Notes under the pieces: model-generated
Told to the model about the DNA's origin: nothing
Databases searched by the model: none
The model's input: only the letters and a program-made list of their open reading frames with translations
NCBI GenBank assembly: GCA_018266875.1
Contig: JAFDZR010000073.1
Location: forward strand, 1-58,316
DNA from: Bacteroidota bacterium
GTDB lineage: Bacteria > Bacteroidota > Ignavibacteria > Tepidaquicellales > Tepidaquicellaceae
Direction of reading: 5' to 3'
Length of the DNA: 58,316 nucleotides
Part shown: positions 43,785-52,757 of the stretch, piece by piece
Position numbering within the stretch: the stretch's first letter is position 1
Layout: each line of letters starts with the position of its first letter
Translations under genes and position numbers: made by a program

Positions 43785-44432
43785 TCAATTTTTCGGAATA
43801 AATTCTTTTATATAAACCGGAATTGAATCCTCAGGATGAGTAAATTCCCGGGCAGTGATCTTGTTTAAAGTCAGATCCATCTGGGATTTCATGAGATCCT
43901 CTGCGGAAGTGTTCAGTAATCCTGGTCCGATTAATTCTTTCAGGGTTTTAAAGTTTTCCTGTTTTGTAATAAAAACTGCACTGCTGTCTTCGATTTCACT
44001 GATAAATCCGAAAGTATATTCAGTTATTCTTTTGAGCTGTCCGTCAGTTTTTTCATATTCAGAATAATAATATTCCATGGTTTTGGGATTGGAAGGTATA
44101 AGTGAAATGATTTTTTCCCCTACAGGTGCAATATTGGCGAGTATGTCAAGCGTTGATAATTCTATAAGTCTGCATCCAGTTACAAAGCAAATGCCTTTAG
44201 CAATAGAAGATCCGATCCTTAGACCTGTAAATGAACCCGGTCCGTTGGAGAGACTGAGATATTCGATTGTCCCGGGGTCAATTCCGTATTCTGAAAAAGA
44301 TCTTTTCAGTTCATGAACGATCATATCAGCGCCTTCTGATTCAGTCAGTATGTTATGGAAAATCGTTTTTCCGTTTTCAGAAAATGCAGTTTCGGAAATT
44401 CTAGAAGAGGCGTCCAGGAAAAGTATTCTCAA
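43785..44432 (-). CDS. tsaB: tRNA threonylcarbamoyladenosine biosynthesis protein TsaB
   Basis: A 215-aa protein of the ASKHA fold with FLDASSRISETAF at the N-terminus and the TsaB signature LSLSNGPGSFTGLRIGSSIAKG (about 60-81, split: LSNGPGSFTGLRIG, then SSIAKG). It is the scaffold partner of TsaD in making t6A37 on ANN-decoding tRNAs. TsaE is encoded three bases upstream, which is a common pairing. The C-terminal part is less conserved, as usual in this family. Confidence 0.93.
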   Translation of the reverse strand: MRILFLDASSRISETAFSENGKTIFHNILTESEGADMIVHELKRSFSEYGIDPGTIEYLSLSNGPGSFTGLRIGSSIAKGICFVTGCRLIELSTLDILANIAPVGEKIISLIPSNPKTMEYYYSEYEKTDGQLKRITEYTFGFISEIEDSSAVFITKQENFKTLKELIGPGLLNTSAEDLMKSQMDLTLNKITAREFTHPEDSIPVYIKEFIPKN

Positions 44433-44435
44433 AAT

Positions 44436-44876
44436 TCAAATGATCTTAATTGTTCTTTCATTCTCTTTTTCACCGTAATCAAAAAAAACTCTGTTTAAAT
44501 TGCCGCGGAAATATTCCTCTGCAAGCTCAGCCCACTCAATAAGGCAGAGAGAGTTTTCATTGTCAAAATCGTTCAGACCGAGCTCGGTAAGTTCATTCAG
44601 ATTGCTGATCCTGTAAAGATCGTAGTGATAGATCAGAACCGGTTTTCCTGTCGCAGGATCTTTACCCGGATATTCATTTTTAATTATAAAGGTCGGACTG
44701 GTAACCAGATTATCAGCATTGAAATAACTGCAGATACCTTTTACGAATCTTGTCTTTCCTGAACCGAGATCACCGAACAGTCCCGTAACTGATCCCGGTT
44801 TTAAATTCGCAGCATACTTTCTTCCGGCCTGTTCCGTAAAATCCGCAGAAACGGATTTTATTACATTCACTGTCAT
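44436..44876 (-). CDS. tsaE: tRNA threonylcarbamoyladenosine biosynthesis ATPase TsaE
   Basis: A 146-aa P-loop ATPase. Walker A is GDLGSGKTRFVKGI (about 35-48), followed by SPTFIIKNEY (about 59-68), and the motif YHYDLYRI with LIEWAEL shows the family active-site Asp and Glu. It drives TsaBD turnover in t6A synthesis. It overlaps the 3' end of porX by one base (TGATG) and precedes tsaB by three bases. Coupling of porX and tsaE is a recurrent arrangement in Bacteroidota. Confidence 0.95.
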   Translation of the reverse strand: MTVNVIKSVSADFTEQAGRKYAANLKPGSVTGLFGDLGSGKTRFVKGICSYFNADNLVTSPTFIIKNEYPGKDPATGKPVLIYHYDLYRISNLNELTELGLNDFDNENSLCLIEWAELAEEYFRGNLNRVFFDYGEKENERTIKII

Positions 44877-46462
44877 CAGACCTTTGATTCCAGTGTTATT
44901 ACCGGAAGTATCATCTCGTCTATGGAGATTCCTCCGTGCTGAAATGTGTCGTTGTACTGATTAAGATATTTATGATAGTCAGTTGGATACACAAAATAAA
45001 AATCTTCTTTTGCTATTATGTAATTTACTACTCCGTTTCTTTTAGGGAGTTTGTATTCAAGAGGATTTTTTATCATTATTGCATTCCTCGGATCGGCTTT
45101 TACATTTCTTCCGCATTTATATCTCAGGTTTGTCGATGTATCTTTGTCTCCCATTGCCTTCACGCCGTGTAGACATCTTATGCTGCCGTGATCTGTTGTT
45201 ATGACTATTTTAATGTTCTTTTTTGTCGAAAGCTGTCTCAGCATTCCGAAGAAAGATGAATGTTCAAACCATGAAGCTGTAAGTGATCTGTAAGCCGACT
45301 CGTCAGGAGCGATCTCTTTCAATATTGCATTGTCGCTTCTTGAATGGGCTATCATATCAACAAAATTTATAACAATTGTATTCAGTTGATTCTGACAATA
45401 AGACATTATCTTGCTCTCAATTCCTCTTCCGAAATTTGAATCCATTATCTTCGTATATTTGACCTCGTTTCTGAGCTTTATTCTTCTTCGTTCAAGAAGT
45501 TTCATCAGAAATTCACGTTCGTAATTATTCTTGCTGTTCTCATCATCATCATTCTTTTTCCACAGTTCGGGATAATGCTGTTCGATCTCAGACGGAAACA
45601 GACCCGAGAATATTGCATTCCTGCTGTAAGGTGTAGCAGTCGGAAGAATTGAATAATGATAAGATTTTTCAATATTGAAATATTCATAGAGATATTTTTC
45701 CATAACGAGCCACTGGTCAAGCCTCATGCAGTCCACTACGAATAAAAACACGGAATCGTTTTTATCAAGCTCGGGAATAATGAATTTATCAATTATCTCA
45801 GTTGATAATATAGGTTTGTGTCCGGTGGAGTTAACCCAGCCGAGATAATTCTTTTCTACATATTTTGAAAATTCAGTATTGCAGTCTCTCTTCTGGTCAA
45901 AGATAGTCTGTTTTAATCCGAGTTCAGGATGTTCGTCAAGTTCCATTTCCCAACCGGTCAGTTTAAGATAAATATCGATCCAGTCTTCCCATCCGGGGTT
46001 ATCGGACATAGCCATTGAGAGTTTGTTGAATTCCTGAATGTAATCCTTTGAGACCTGATCTCCCTTGAGTCTTTTGGATTCAAGCATTTTTTTGCAGACA
46101 AGAAGAAGCTGCGTCGGATTTACAGGTTTAATTAGGTAATCAGAGATTTTTTTCCCTATGGCGTCTTCCATTAGACTTTCGGTTTCGTTCTTTGTAACCA
46201 TGACCACAGGAAGACTTGGTTTCAGGTCTTTGATTTCTATCAAAGTCTGCAGTCCTCCCATTCCTGTCATCATTTCATCCAGGAATACAAGGTCGAAGTC
46301 GTTCTTTTTGATAAGATTCACACCGTCTTCACCGTTTGTAGCTTCAAGTACGTTGTATCCTTTTTGTTTGAGGAACATAATGTTGGATTTGAGGGATTCG
46401 ATCTCATCATCCACCCATAATATGTTGTTTTTGTTTGCTGTTTGCATATCAGATGCCTGCAT
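44876..46462 (-). CDS. porX: T9SS response regulator PorX (REC plus PglZ domain)
   Basis: A 528-aa protein. Residues about 13-130 are a receiver domain with WVDDE acidic pair, phospho-acceptor Asp in LVFLDEMMTGMGG (about 60) and VVMVTKNE and Lys-Pro (LIKPVNP). Residues about 205-520 are a PglZ (alkaline-phosphatase-fold) domain with metal-binding VVDCMRLDQW, PTATPYSRNA, DMIAHSR and TTDHGSIR. PorX regulates type IX secretion and its PglZ domain is reported to hydrolyse oligoribonucleotides in characterised members. Its kinase PorY is not in the window. An AAGGA site precedes the ATG on the minus strand. It heads the operon down to glmM. Confidence 0.95.
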   Translation of the reverse strand: MQASDMQTANKNNILWVDDEIESLKSNIMFLKQKGYNVLEATNGEDGVNLIKKNDFDLVFLDEMMTGMGGLQTLIEIKDLKPSLPVVMVTKNETESLMEDAIGKKISDYLIKPVNPTQLLLVCKKMLESKRLKGDQVSKDYIQEFNKLSMAMSDNPGWEDWIDIYLKLTGWEMELDEHPELGLKQTIFDQKRDCNTEFSKYVEKNYLGWVNSTGHKPILSTEIIDKFIIPELDKNDSVFLFVVDCMRLDQWLVMEKYLYEYFNIEKSYHYSILPTATPYSRNAIFSGLFPSEIEQHYPELWKKNDDDENSKNNYEREFLMKLLERRRIKLRNEVKYTKIMDSNFGRGIESKIMSYCQNQLNTIVINFVDMIAHSRSDNAILKEIAPDESAYRSLTASWFEHSSFFGMLRQLSTKKNIKIVITTDHGSIRCLHGVKAMGDKDTSTNLRYKCGRNVKADPRNAIMIKNPLEYKLPKRNGVVNYIIAKEDFYFVYPTDYHKYLNQYNDTFQHGGISIDEMILPVITLESKV

Positions 46463-46733
46463 GTCTTTTCCTTTCTTTTCCTTTTTTAGAAGCTTTAGAA
46501 AAAGTAAATAATTTCGATAGCAGTATTAAATTAAGTTTTATTCGATTTAAAATTAACGATAAATTGAAATTTTATAAAGTCAATAGACCGCTGCGGTTTG
46601 TAAGTAAAGTATAACTCTTAAAGATCAGTAAAAAATCCGGAAGGCAGTAATTAAAGTTTTAATAGGTTTACACAAAGATACAATATTTGTTTCAGAATAA
46701 AAAATCTAATTTTTATTTATGCAGGACAGAATT

Positions 46734-48173
46734 TCATTCTTTCCTTGCCAGTGTCACGATGTTCTCAATATGGTATGTATGAGGGAACATGTCCACCGGC
46801 TGTATATTCTCAATTTTATATCTCTCTTTTGAACAGATTATCTGCATATCGCGGGCCTGAGTGTGAGGATTGCAGCTTACATAAATTATTTTCTCAAAAT
46901 CACTTTCTGACAGAATCTCGCATATCTTCGGATGAAGTCCCGATCTCGGCGGATCAAGTATCACTTTGTTGAATTCTGATATTTCCCTGAATCCTGTAAG
47001 AAAATCCTTTATGTCGGCAGTGATGAATTCAGTATTCAGTGAATTGTTAAGCTCTTTATTGATATTTGCATCATCTACAGCGCTCTGCACTACCTCAGCC
47101 CCAAGTACTTTGTTTACGAAATTTGATATGAATAAGGATATAGATCCACCTCCGCAGTAGAGATCCAGGACATTATCAGTGTTTTTCAGTCCGCTTAGTT
47201 CAACAGCTTTTTTAAAAAGAACTTCAGCCTGAAGACTGTTGGTCTGAAAGAATGATCCTGATGAAATCCTGAAATTAAGTTCGCCGCTTTCGATGCCCGT
47301 GTTAAGCTTTTCGTAAATATATCCTTTACCTTTTAAAATAATTTCTTTATCGGCTACAGCTATCTGCGCCTTTTTTTCTGAAATGGAATTTATAATGGTA
47401 GTGATTCCGGGAAATGAACTATTCAGATTTTCAACGTATTCCCTAATCAGAATTTCATTGTATGAAGAAGTGATGAGATTCAGCATGAATTCGCCCGTGT
47501 TCTTTCCTTCCCTCAGAACAAGGAATCTCAGAAATCCGCTGTGTGTCTTTGTTGAATAAACAGATATTTTTCTTTCTCTGAAAAACCGCGATGTAAATTT
47601 CAGTAATTGATTTGAGTATTCGGACTGCAGCAGACATTTTTCAATGTTGATTATCTTGGAATGAAAACCGGGAACGTGCAGTCCCAGTGCGTATCCATCT
47701 TCCGCTTTATCCGGCTTGTCATTGTTTGTTTCCTCTCTGCTGTAATCAGATTTCCATTCATCGTCAGAAAATGAATACTCCATTTTATTTCTGAAATAAT
47801 AAATCTCTCTGCAGCCGATCGCATCCGGTACAGACAGATCTTTGAATCCGCCTATCTTGGAAAGAGCGGTTTTTACTACATTGGTTTTGTATTCAAGCTG
47901 TTTAATATATTCATAATTCAAAACTTTGCATCCGCCGCACGTCCCGAAATATTCACATTGAGGATCTCTTCTGAACGGGGAAGGATTAATAATCTCAAGA
48001 AGCCTCGCCTCGGCATAATTGGATTTCTTTTTTCTTATCCTTATAAGAGCTTCATCACCCGGCAGAGCTTTCTCAGTGAAAATAACAAAACCTTCGGCTG
48101 TCCTGGTAATGCCTTTTCCTTCTGAATTCAGATCGATTATTTTAACGCTTAATTCGTCGCCTCTTTTTACCAA
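46734..48173 (-). CDS. rlmD: 23S rRNA (uracil-5-)-methyltransferase, RlmD family
   Basis: A 479-aa protein. The N-terminal TRAM domain (about 5-58) binds RNA. The Cys cluster CEYFGTCGGCKVLNYEYI (about 74-91) fits a 4Fe-4S site. SAM-binding residues are LDLYCGGGSISLF (about 338-350). Motif DPPRSGLHP (about 417-425) and the catalytic Cys in VSCNPHTQARD (about 442-452) complete the TrmA/RlmD class. It makes 5-methyluridine in 23S rRNA (RlmD or RlmC target not resolved). It is divergent from kdsD, with a 69-base AT-rich gap, and is not close to porX (271 bases). Confidence 0.92.
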   Translation of the reverse strand: MVKRGDELSVKIIDLNSEGKGITRTAEGFVIFTEKALPGDEALIRIRKKKSNYAEARLLEIINPSPFRRDPQCEYFGTCGGCKVLNYEYIKQLEYKTNVVKTALSKIGGFKDLSVPDAIGCREIYYFRNKMEYSFSDDEWKSDYSREETNNDKPDKAEDGYALGLHVPGFHSKIINIEKCLLQSEYSNQLLKFTSRFFRERKISVYSTKTHSGFLRFLVLREGKNTGEFMLNLITSSYNEILIREYVENLNSSFPGITTIINSISEKKAQIAVADKEIILKGKGYIYEKLNTGIESGELNFRISSGSFFQTNSLQAEVLFKKAVELSGLKNTDNVLDLYCGGGSISLFISNFVNKVLGAEVVQSAVDDANINKELNNSLNTEFITADIKDFLTGFREISEFNKVILDPPRSGLHPKICEILSESDFEKIIYVSCNPHTQARDMQIICSKERYKIENIQPVDMFPHTYHIENIVTLARKE

Positions 48174-48242
48174 TTTTAATTATATTTTAATAAAGTTCAA
48201 TAATAATTATTATAATACCAATTATAAATGTTATTAATATTA

Positions 48243-49235
48243 ATGAGCAGATCCATCGACAGTGAGAATATTAAAAGCGGAAGAAAGGTTGTAGCCGTTG
48301 AAAAAAATTCAATAGAAGATCTTCTGAAAAGATTTTCGGAAAAGAAATTTTCGGCGTTGTTTTCGGAAACAGTTGAACTGATCTTCAGATGCAAGGGAAA
48401 AGTTGTGGTAACAGGTATTGGAAAATCCGGCATTATAGCCAACAAGATCGCAGCTACATTTAATTCTACCGGGACATACGCGCTCTTTCTGCATTCAGCC
48501 GACAGTATCCATGGTGATATGGGGGTTTTCAGAAAGGGAGATATCGCTCTGATCATTTCAAAAAGCGGTGATACTACAGAGATCAGACAGCTTATCCCGG
48601 CACTTAAGCTGATGAATATAAAGATTATTTCAATTTCAGGAAATCAGGAATCTGAACTTGCAAGAGTTTCCGATATTGTCCTAGACTCATCTGTAAAAAA
48701 AGAGGCATGTCCCCATAACCTTGCCCCGACTTCTTCAACAACCGCTGCGCTTGTGCTTGGAGATGCAATAGCAATAGCTCTGCTTGAAAAAAGAGAGTTC
48801 ACGTCTGATAATTTCGCAATGGTCCATCCCGGCGGACATCTCGGCAAAAGACTTCTGCTTAAAGTGGACGACATAATGACAAAGGATGATGAAATCCCCG
48901 TAGTTGCTTCGAATGCAAAACTGAAAGATGTCATTTATATGATATCATCAAAAAGACTCGGCTGTACCTGCGTTACAAGCAAGTCCAGGATTGCGGGAAT
49001 AATTACAGACGGTGATATCAGAAGACTGCTTGAAAAGAATCTCGACGGTCTTAATGAGATCAAAGCAAAAGACATCATGAATCCGAATCCGAAAATTATT
49101 TCAAAAGAAATGCCTGCCATAACAGCTCTGGAAATAATGGAAAAAAATAAAATCACCCAGCTTATCGTAGGCGACAGATCAAAAAAACCTGTCGGCATGA
49201 TACACATGCACAGGTTAATTGAAGAAGGTCTTTAA
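48243..49235 (+). CDS. kdsD: Arabinose-5-phosphate isomerase (SIS plus two CBS domains)
   Basis: A protein of about 330 aa. SIS domain (about 30-165) with VVTGIGKSGIIANKIAATFNSTG (split: VVTGIGKSGIIANKIA, then TFNSTG), HGDMGVF and ISKSGDTTEI. Two CBS domains follow (about 205-325; DDIMTKDDEIPVV and DIMNPNPKIIS). It converts ribulose 5-phosphate to arabinose 5-phosphate, the first step to Kdo for LPS. ATG at 48243 was chosen; an ATG at 48228 would add five hydrophobic residues. It is first of kdsD-lptC-lptA. Confidence 0.94.
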   Translation: MSRSIDSENIKSGRKVVAVEKNSIEDLLKRFSEKKFSALFSETVELIFRCKGKVVVTGIGKSGIIANKIAATFNSTGTYALFLHSADSIHGDMGVFRKGDIALIISKSGDTTEIRQLIPALKLMNIKIISISGNQESELARVSDIVLDSSVKKEACPHNLAPTSSTTAALVLGDAIAIALLEKREFTSDNFAMVHPGGHLGKRLLLKVDDIMTKDDEIPVVASNAKLKDVIYMISSKRLGCTCVTSKSRIAGIITDGDIRRLLEKNLDGLNEIKAKDIMNPNPKIISKEMPAITALEIMEKNKITQLIVGDRSKKPVGMIHMHRLIEEGL

Positions 49236-49236
49236 A

Positions 49237-49770
49237 ATGATTAAGCTTTTTCTTACACTCTGCCTTTTCACGATCTCCCTATTGCTCTGTTCCTGTGATG
49301 ATAAGTTCAAACCTTCGGCAAATGATTCCGGCTCGGGCGATTCGCTGTCGCAGGAAAGCTGGAATTCCAGAGTTGTATTTTCGGATTCAGGAAATACAAG
49401 AGCAATCCTTACAGCCGGACATATTTCCGTATATACTTCCAAAGGATATACTTTAATTGACAGCGGAGCAAAAGTTGAGTTTTACAGGGACGGAAAGATC
49501 GTTTCAGTGCTGACGGGAAGACATGGAAAGATAGATGACAAAACAAAGAATATTGAAATATCAGACAGCGTAGAAGTGTTTAATAATGAGGGAAGCCGGC
49601 TGAAGACGGAAAAACTTTTCTGGAAAAACAGCGAACAGAAAGTATACTCGGATGATTTTGTCAGGATTTCAACTCCTGATGAAATTATTGAAGGTACAGG
49701 ATTTGAATCGGATCAGAATCTGAAAAATTACAGGATATTTAAAGTCAGCGGAATCTTTAATGGCAAATGA
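49237..49770 (+). CDS. lptC: LPS export protein LptC
   Basis: A protein of about 177 aa with a lipobox-like signal (LLLCSCDDK, about residues 10-20). The LptC beta-jellyroll region starts at SRVVFSDSGNTRAILTAGH and contains DGKIVSVLTGRHGKIDD and FWKNSEQKVYSDDFVRI. It passes LPS from LptBFG to LptA in the periplasm. ATG at 49237 follows the kdsD stop by one base; a further upstream ATG (49219) lies inside kdsD. A lipid anchor replaces the usual single helix. Its stop overlaps the lptA ATG by 4 bases. Confidence 0.85.
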   Translation: MIKLFLTLCLFTISLLLCSCDDKFKPSANDSGSGDSLSQESWNSRVVFSDSGNTRAILTAGHISVYTSKGYTLIDSGAKVEFYRDGKIVSVLTGRHGKIDDKTKNIEISDSVEVFNNEGSRLKTEKLFWKNSEQKVYSDDFVRISTPDEIIEGTGFESDQNLKNYRIFKVSGIFNGK

Positions 49771-51206
49771 AAAAAATATTTTCCAAATATGCATTCTTGA
49801 TCCCTGTCTTCTTTTTTCTCATTGGAATGCAATACTCTTTTGCTCAGGATAAAATTGAACTGAAAAATGCAGACCAGTTGACAGGCAGTGTGGTTGACGG
49901 AGAAAATGTAAGGATAGCAAATGGAAATGTTGAATTTGTACAGGGTAATGTAAAAGTATTCTGCAGTTCAGCGACACAGTTCATAACCACTAACCGAGTA
50001 GAACTGAGGGGAAATGTCAGGATATATCAGGATACTCTGACTCTGCTTACGTCAAAAGCGAATTATTTCGGAAATGACAGAAGAGCCATCTGCGAGGGCG
50101 GTGTAACTCTCAAGGATCCTAACGCAACCATCAGGGCGGATTACGGAATATATTCTTTCAACGAAAGCAAAGCAGTTTTTAAAGGCGATGTTATAATTGT
50201 AAATCCCGGCTACAGGATCACATCAAACGAACTCACTTACATGAGGAATACTGAAGATTCTTTTGCTGAAGGCAATGTTGTTGTTACTACTGATTCGGCT
50301 GTTATAAAAGCTGACAAAATTGATTTTTATAAGACCGCAGGCAGGACTTTCGCTGCCGGAAATGTGACAGTCGAAAGTGACTCCACTGTAATTACTTCCG
50401 ATACGGCAACAAATTATTCTTATGAAAGAAAATCAATAGCTTCAGGAAATGTAAAGATAGTCAGTCTTAACAATAATTCCGTTATTTACGGAGATTATAT
50501 AGAAAATTATGAGAAAGAAAATTTCACGATTCTGAAAAAGAATGCAAAACTTGTTCAGGTAGAGCAGAATGAAAATTCAGATACTCTTTACATCTACAGC
50601 GATTCAATGAAAGCTTACAGGAATAAACCTGATTTCTACATTGCCGAAGGGAATGTCGGGATAATCAGAAATGAGTTTTCCGCAAAGTGCGGAAAGGGAA
50701 TCTTTTACAGGGAAGAAGAAACGGTTTCGCTTTCTGAAGAGCCGGTAGTATGGCAGGATCAGCTTCAGTTAAAGGGAGATTCTATATATGCAGAACTGCC
50801 GGGAAAAAAACTAAGCAGAATATATTCAATTAAACTGAACAGACTTCCGGAATCTGTATCTTCCTTTGCAGTGTCGGCAAACAAAGATGAATATTTCAGC
50901 GACAGGTATGACCAGATTAAAGGAGATAATATAACTATGATTTTCAATGAAAATAAGATAAATGAAATTGAAGTTGTAAATAATTCTGTCAGTGTATATT
51001 TTGTTTATGAAGACAATAAAGCTAACGGCGCCAACAGAATAGAAGGGAGCAGGATAAATATATATTTTGACAGCGAAGAAAAGATCTCAAAAATAAAAAT
51101 TGAATCGGACCCTGTCGGGAAATACATTCCGGAAAAGCTTATCAGTTCGGAAAGTCTTGTACTTCCCGGATTTGAGATAATTAAAGACAAACCGGAAAGA
51201 AAATAA
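49767..51206 (+). CDS. lptA: OstA/LptA-like LPS transport protein, extended
   Basis: A 479-aa exported protein with a signal peptide (1-26, ending SFAQ) and repeated OstA-type beta strands. Examples are DQLTGSVVDGENVRIANGNV, VELRGNVRIYQDTLTLLTS and AICEGGVTLKDPNATIRADY. It is much longer than proteobacterial LptA (about 185 aa), a feature of the Bacteroidota-type OstA-like proteins. At least two OstA segments run through about 30-250, and a more divergent C-terminal part (about 260-479) follows. It would bridge the periplasm to LptD. It overlaps lptC by four bases. Confidence 0.85.
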   Translation: MKKIFSKYAFLIPVFFFLIGMQYSFAQDKIELKNADQLTGSVVDGENVRIANGNVEFVQGNVKVFCSSATQFITTNRVELRGNVRIYQDTLTLLTSKANYFGNDRRAICEGGVTLKDPNATIRADYGIYSFNESKAVFKGDVIIVNPGYRITSNELTYMRNTEDSFAEGNVVVTTDSAVIKADKIDFYKTAGRTFAAGNVTVESDSTVITSDTATNYSYERKSIASGNVKIVSLNNNSVIYGDYIENYEKENFTILKKNAKLVQVEQNENSDTLYIYSDSMKAYRNKPDFYIAEGNVGIIRNEFSAKCGKGIFYREEETVSLSEEPVVWQDQLQLKGDSIYAELPGKKLSRIYSIKLNRLPESVSSFAVSANKDEYFSDRYDQIKGDNITMIFNENKINEIEVVNNSVSVYFVYEDNKANGANRIEGSRINIYFDSEEKISKIKIESDPVGKYIPEKLISSESLVLPGFEIIKDKPERK

Positions 51207-51221
51207 AATTAAAAAATTAAA

Positions 51222-51752
51222 ATGGATAAAACAGGCGAACATTATCTGGAAAATGTCAGATCGGAATTTAAAAAATTAAAATCCCTGGGAGATAAAACTT
51301 TTACTCAGATTCGGGATGAGGATTTTTTTCTTTATCCTGATGAGGAATCAAACAGCATTGCGATAATTATCAGACACCTCAGCGGAAATATGCTTTCGAG
51401 ATGGACGGATTTTCTTACATCAGACGGCGAAAAGAAATTCAGGAACAGGGATGAGGAATTTGACAAGCTGTTCTATACCGATAAAGATGATATTTTATTG
51501 AGATGGGAAAACGGATGGCAATGTCTATTCAATGCTCTGGATTCTCTCAGCGCTGATGATCTTTTAAAGGAAGTAGAAATAAGGAAAGAAAAACATTCTG
51601 TTATTCAGGCAATAAACAGACAGCTGAGTCATTATGCGTATCACATTGGTCAGATTGTTTACATCGCAAAGCATATTCAGTACAAGGACTGGAAACCGCT
51701 TTCAATTCCGAGAGGGAAGTCTGATGAATTTAACAGGAAGATGGGAATGTGA
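51222..51752 (+). CDS. DUF1572 (DinB-like) protein
   Basis: A 176-aa helical protein of the DinB four-helix group. The N-terminus reads HYLENVRSEFKKLKSLGDKTFTQI (split: HYLENVRSEF, then LGDKTFTQI). His residues in IIRHLSGNMLSRWTDF (about 48-63) and in LSHYAYHIGQIVYIAKH (about 132-148) match the three-His metal site of the family. Enzymatic function is not known for DUF1572; members act as putative thiol-dependent metalloenzymes. It begins 15 bases after lptA, so it is probably co-transcribed with the LPS genes, although no functional link is visible. Confidence 0.85.
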   Translation: MDKTGEHYLENVRSEFKKLKSLGDKTFTQIRDEDFFLYPDEESNSIAIIIRHLSGNMLSRWTDFLTSDGEKKFRNRDEEFDKLFYTDKDDILLRWENGWQCLFNALDSLSADDLLKEVEIRKEKHSVIQAINRQLSHYAYHIGQIVYIAKHIQYKDWKPLSIPRGKSDEFNRKMGM

Positions 51753-51770
51753 ATTTCCGAATGGAAATTT
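51752..51770. terminator. Weak hairpin between convergent genes
   Basis: AATTTCC (51752-51758), loop GAAT, GGAAATT (51763-51769). It has a 7-bp stem and lies in the 21-base gap between the DUF1572 and hydrolase stops. It could serve both strands but has no proper T tract. Confidence 0.35.
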
Positions 51771-51773
51771 ATT

Positions 51774-52757
51774 TCAAGCAGAATGCTTTTCAAAAAACTC
51801 CGCACATTTTTTCAGAGAAATCCGGCTTTCGGGAATATCATGCTGCTGAAATACGTGCCACATTCCTTCGTATAGATCCAGTTCGGATTCTAACCCGGCA
51901 TACTTAAGAGTTCTGTCAAACAAAACACTTGAACTCAGAAAAATGCATTTTGTCCCTTCAGTAATTAAAACCGGAGGAAAGCCCTTTGAGAAATCTGCAT
52001 TTATCGCTGAAACTTTCGGGTCGTTTAACTCAAGGCCGTCAGCATATGCTTCTGCGCAGTTTTTCAGCATCGGATTATAAACCAGCACAGGATCCGAATC
52101 AGCAAGCGTATGAAATGTGTCTCCTCTTTCCGTCAGATCGATCCACGGAGACATCAGAACAACAGCTGAAGGCATTCCCATATTACTGTCTCTGAGTCTG
52201 ATCACAGAATTTGCTGCTATTCCACCGCCGGCAGAATCCCCGAAGAGATAAATATTTCCCATAGAGTATCCTTCTGATAGCAGAGCTTTGAATACAGAGA
52301 TGACCTGCTCCTGAATTGTATTCCAGTCCGCTTGAGGGGAATTTGTATAATCTACAGCAATAGTCCGAAGACCTGTTGAGTGGCACATTGGAGCTGAACA
52401 GTTCAGTGTGCTCCTGGCGCTGAATAAAGTAAATGCGCCTCCGTGAATATATACCAGCACTTTGCTGCTGTCTTTAATTTTTTCAGGTTGAATTTCCAGT
52501 ACTGATACATCACCTTTTTTTATTTCCTTTAATGTTACGGAATTTTTTTCAATTACTGCTTCTGTTATTGCCCTGTAATTCTCTTCGGTTTCTTTTTGAA
52601 GCAGAATCCAGCCGGAAGTGTCTTCAGGTGCCGGACATGAATATTCATAGATTTTTTTTTCGTAGACTTCTTTTAATATCTTCTGAGCTTCGGGTGAAAT
52701 TGTTTCAGGTATGTAATTATTCCTGATCATATCAAATATCTGTTCCCAGGACAGCAT
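51774..52757 (-). CDS. Alpha/beta hydrolase, HSL-type esterase
   Basis: A protein of about 327 aa of the alpha/beta-hydrolase-3 (hormone-sensitive-lipase) group. The oxyanion motif is YIHGGAFTLFS. The nucleophile elbow is FGDSAGGGIAAN (Ser). A likely catalytic Asp precedes a His in GMWHVFQQH. It would hydrolyse short-chain esters in the cytoplasm; the substrate is unknown. ATG at 52757 has a GGAG site about 8 bases upstream. Further starts up to 52799 would overlap the preceding gene more (68 bases). It is the last gene of the zinc-ribbon/SPFH cluster and overlaps it by 26 bases. Confidence 0.85.
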   Translation of the reverse strand: MLSWEQIFDMIRNNYIPETISPEAQKILKEVYEKKIYEYSCPAPEDTSGWILLQKETEENYRAITEAVIEKNSVTLKEIKKGDVSVLEIQPEKIKDSSKVLVYIHGGAFTLFSARSTLNCSAPMCHSTGLRTIAVDYTNSPQADWNTIQEQVISVFKALLSEGYSMGNIYLFGDSAGGGIAANSVIRLRDSNMGMPSAVVLMSPWIDLTERGDTFHTLADSDPVLVYNPMLKNCAEAYADGLELNDPKVSAINADFSKGFPPVLITEGTKCIFLSSSVLFDRTLKYAGLESELDLYEGMWHVFQQHDIPESRISLKKCAEFFEKHSA

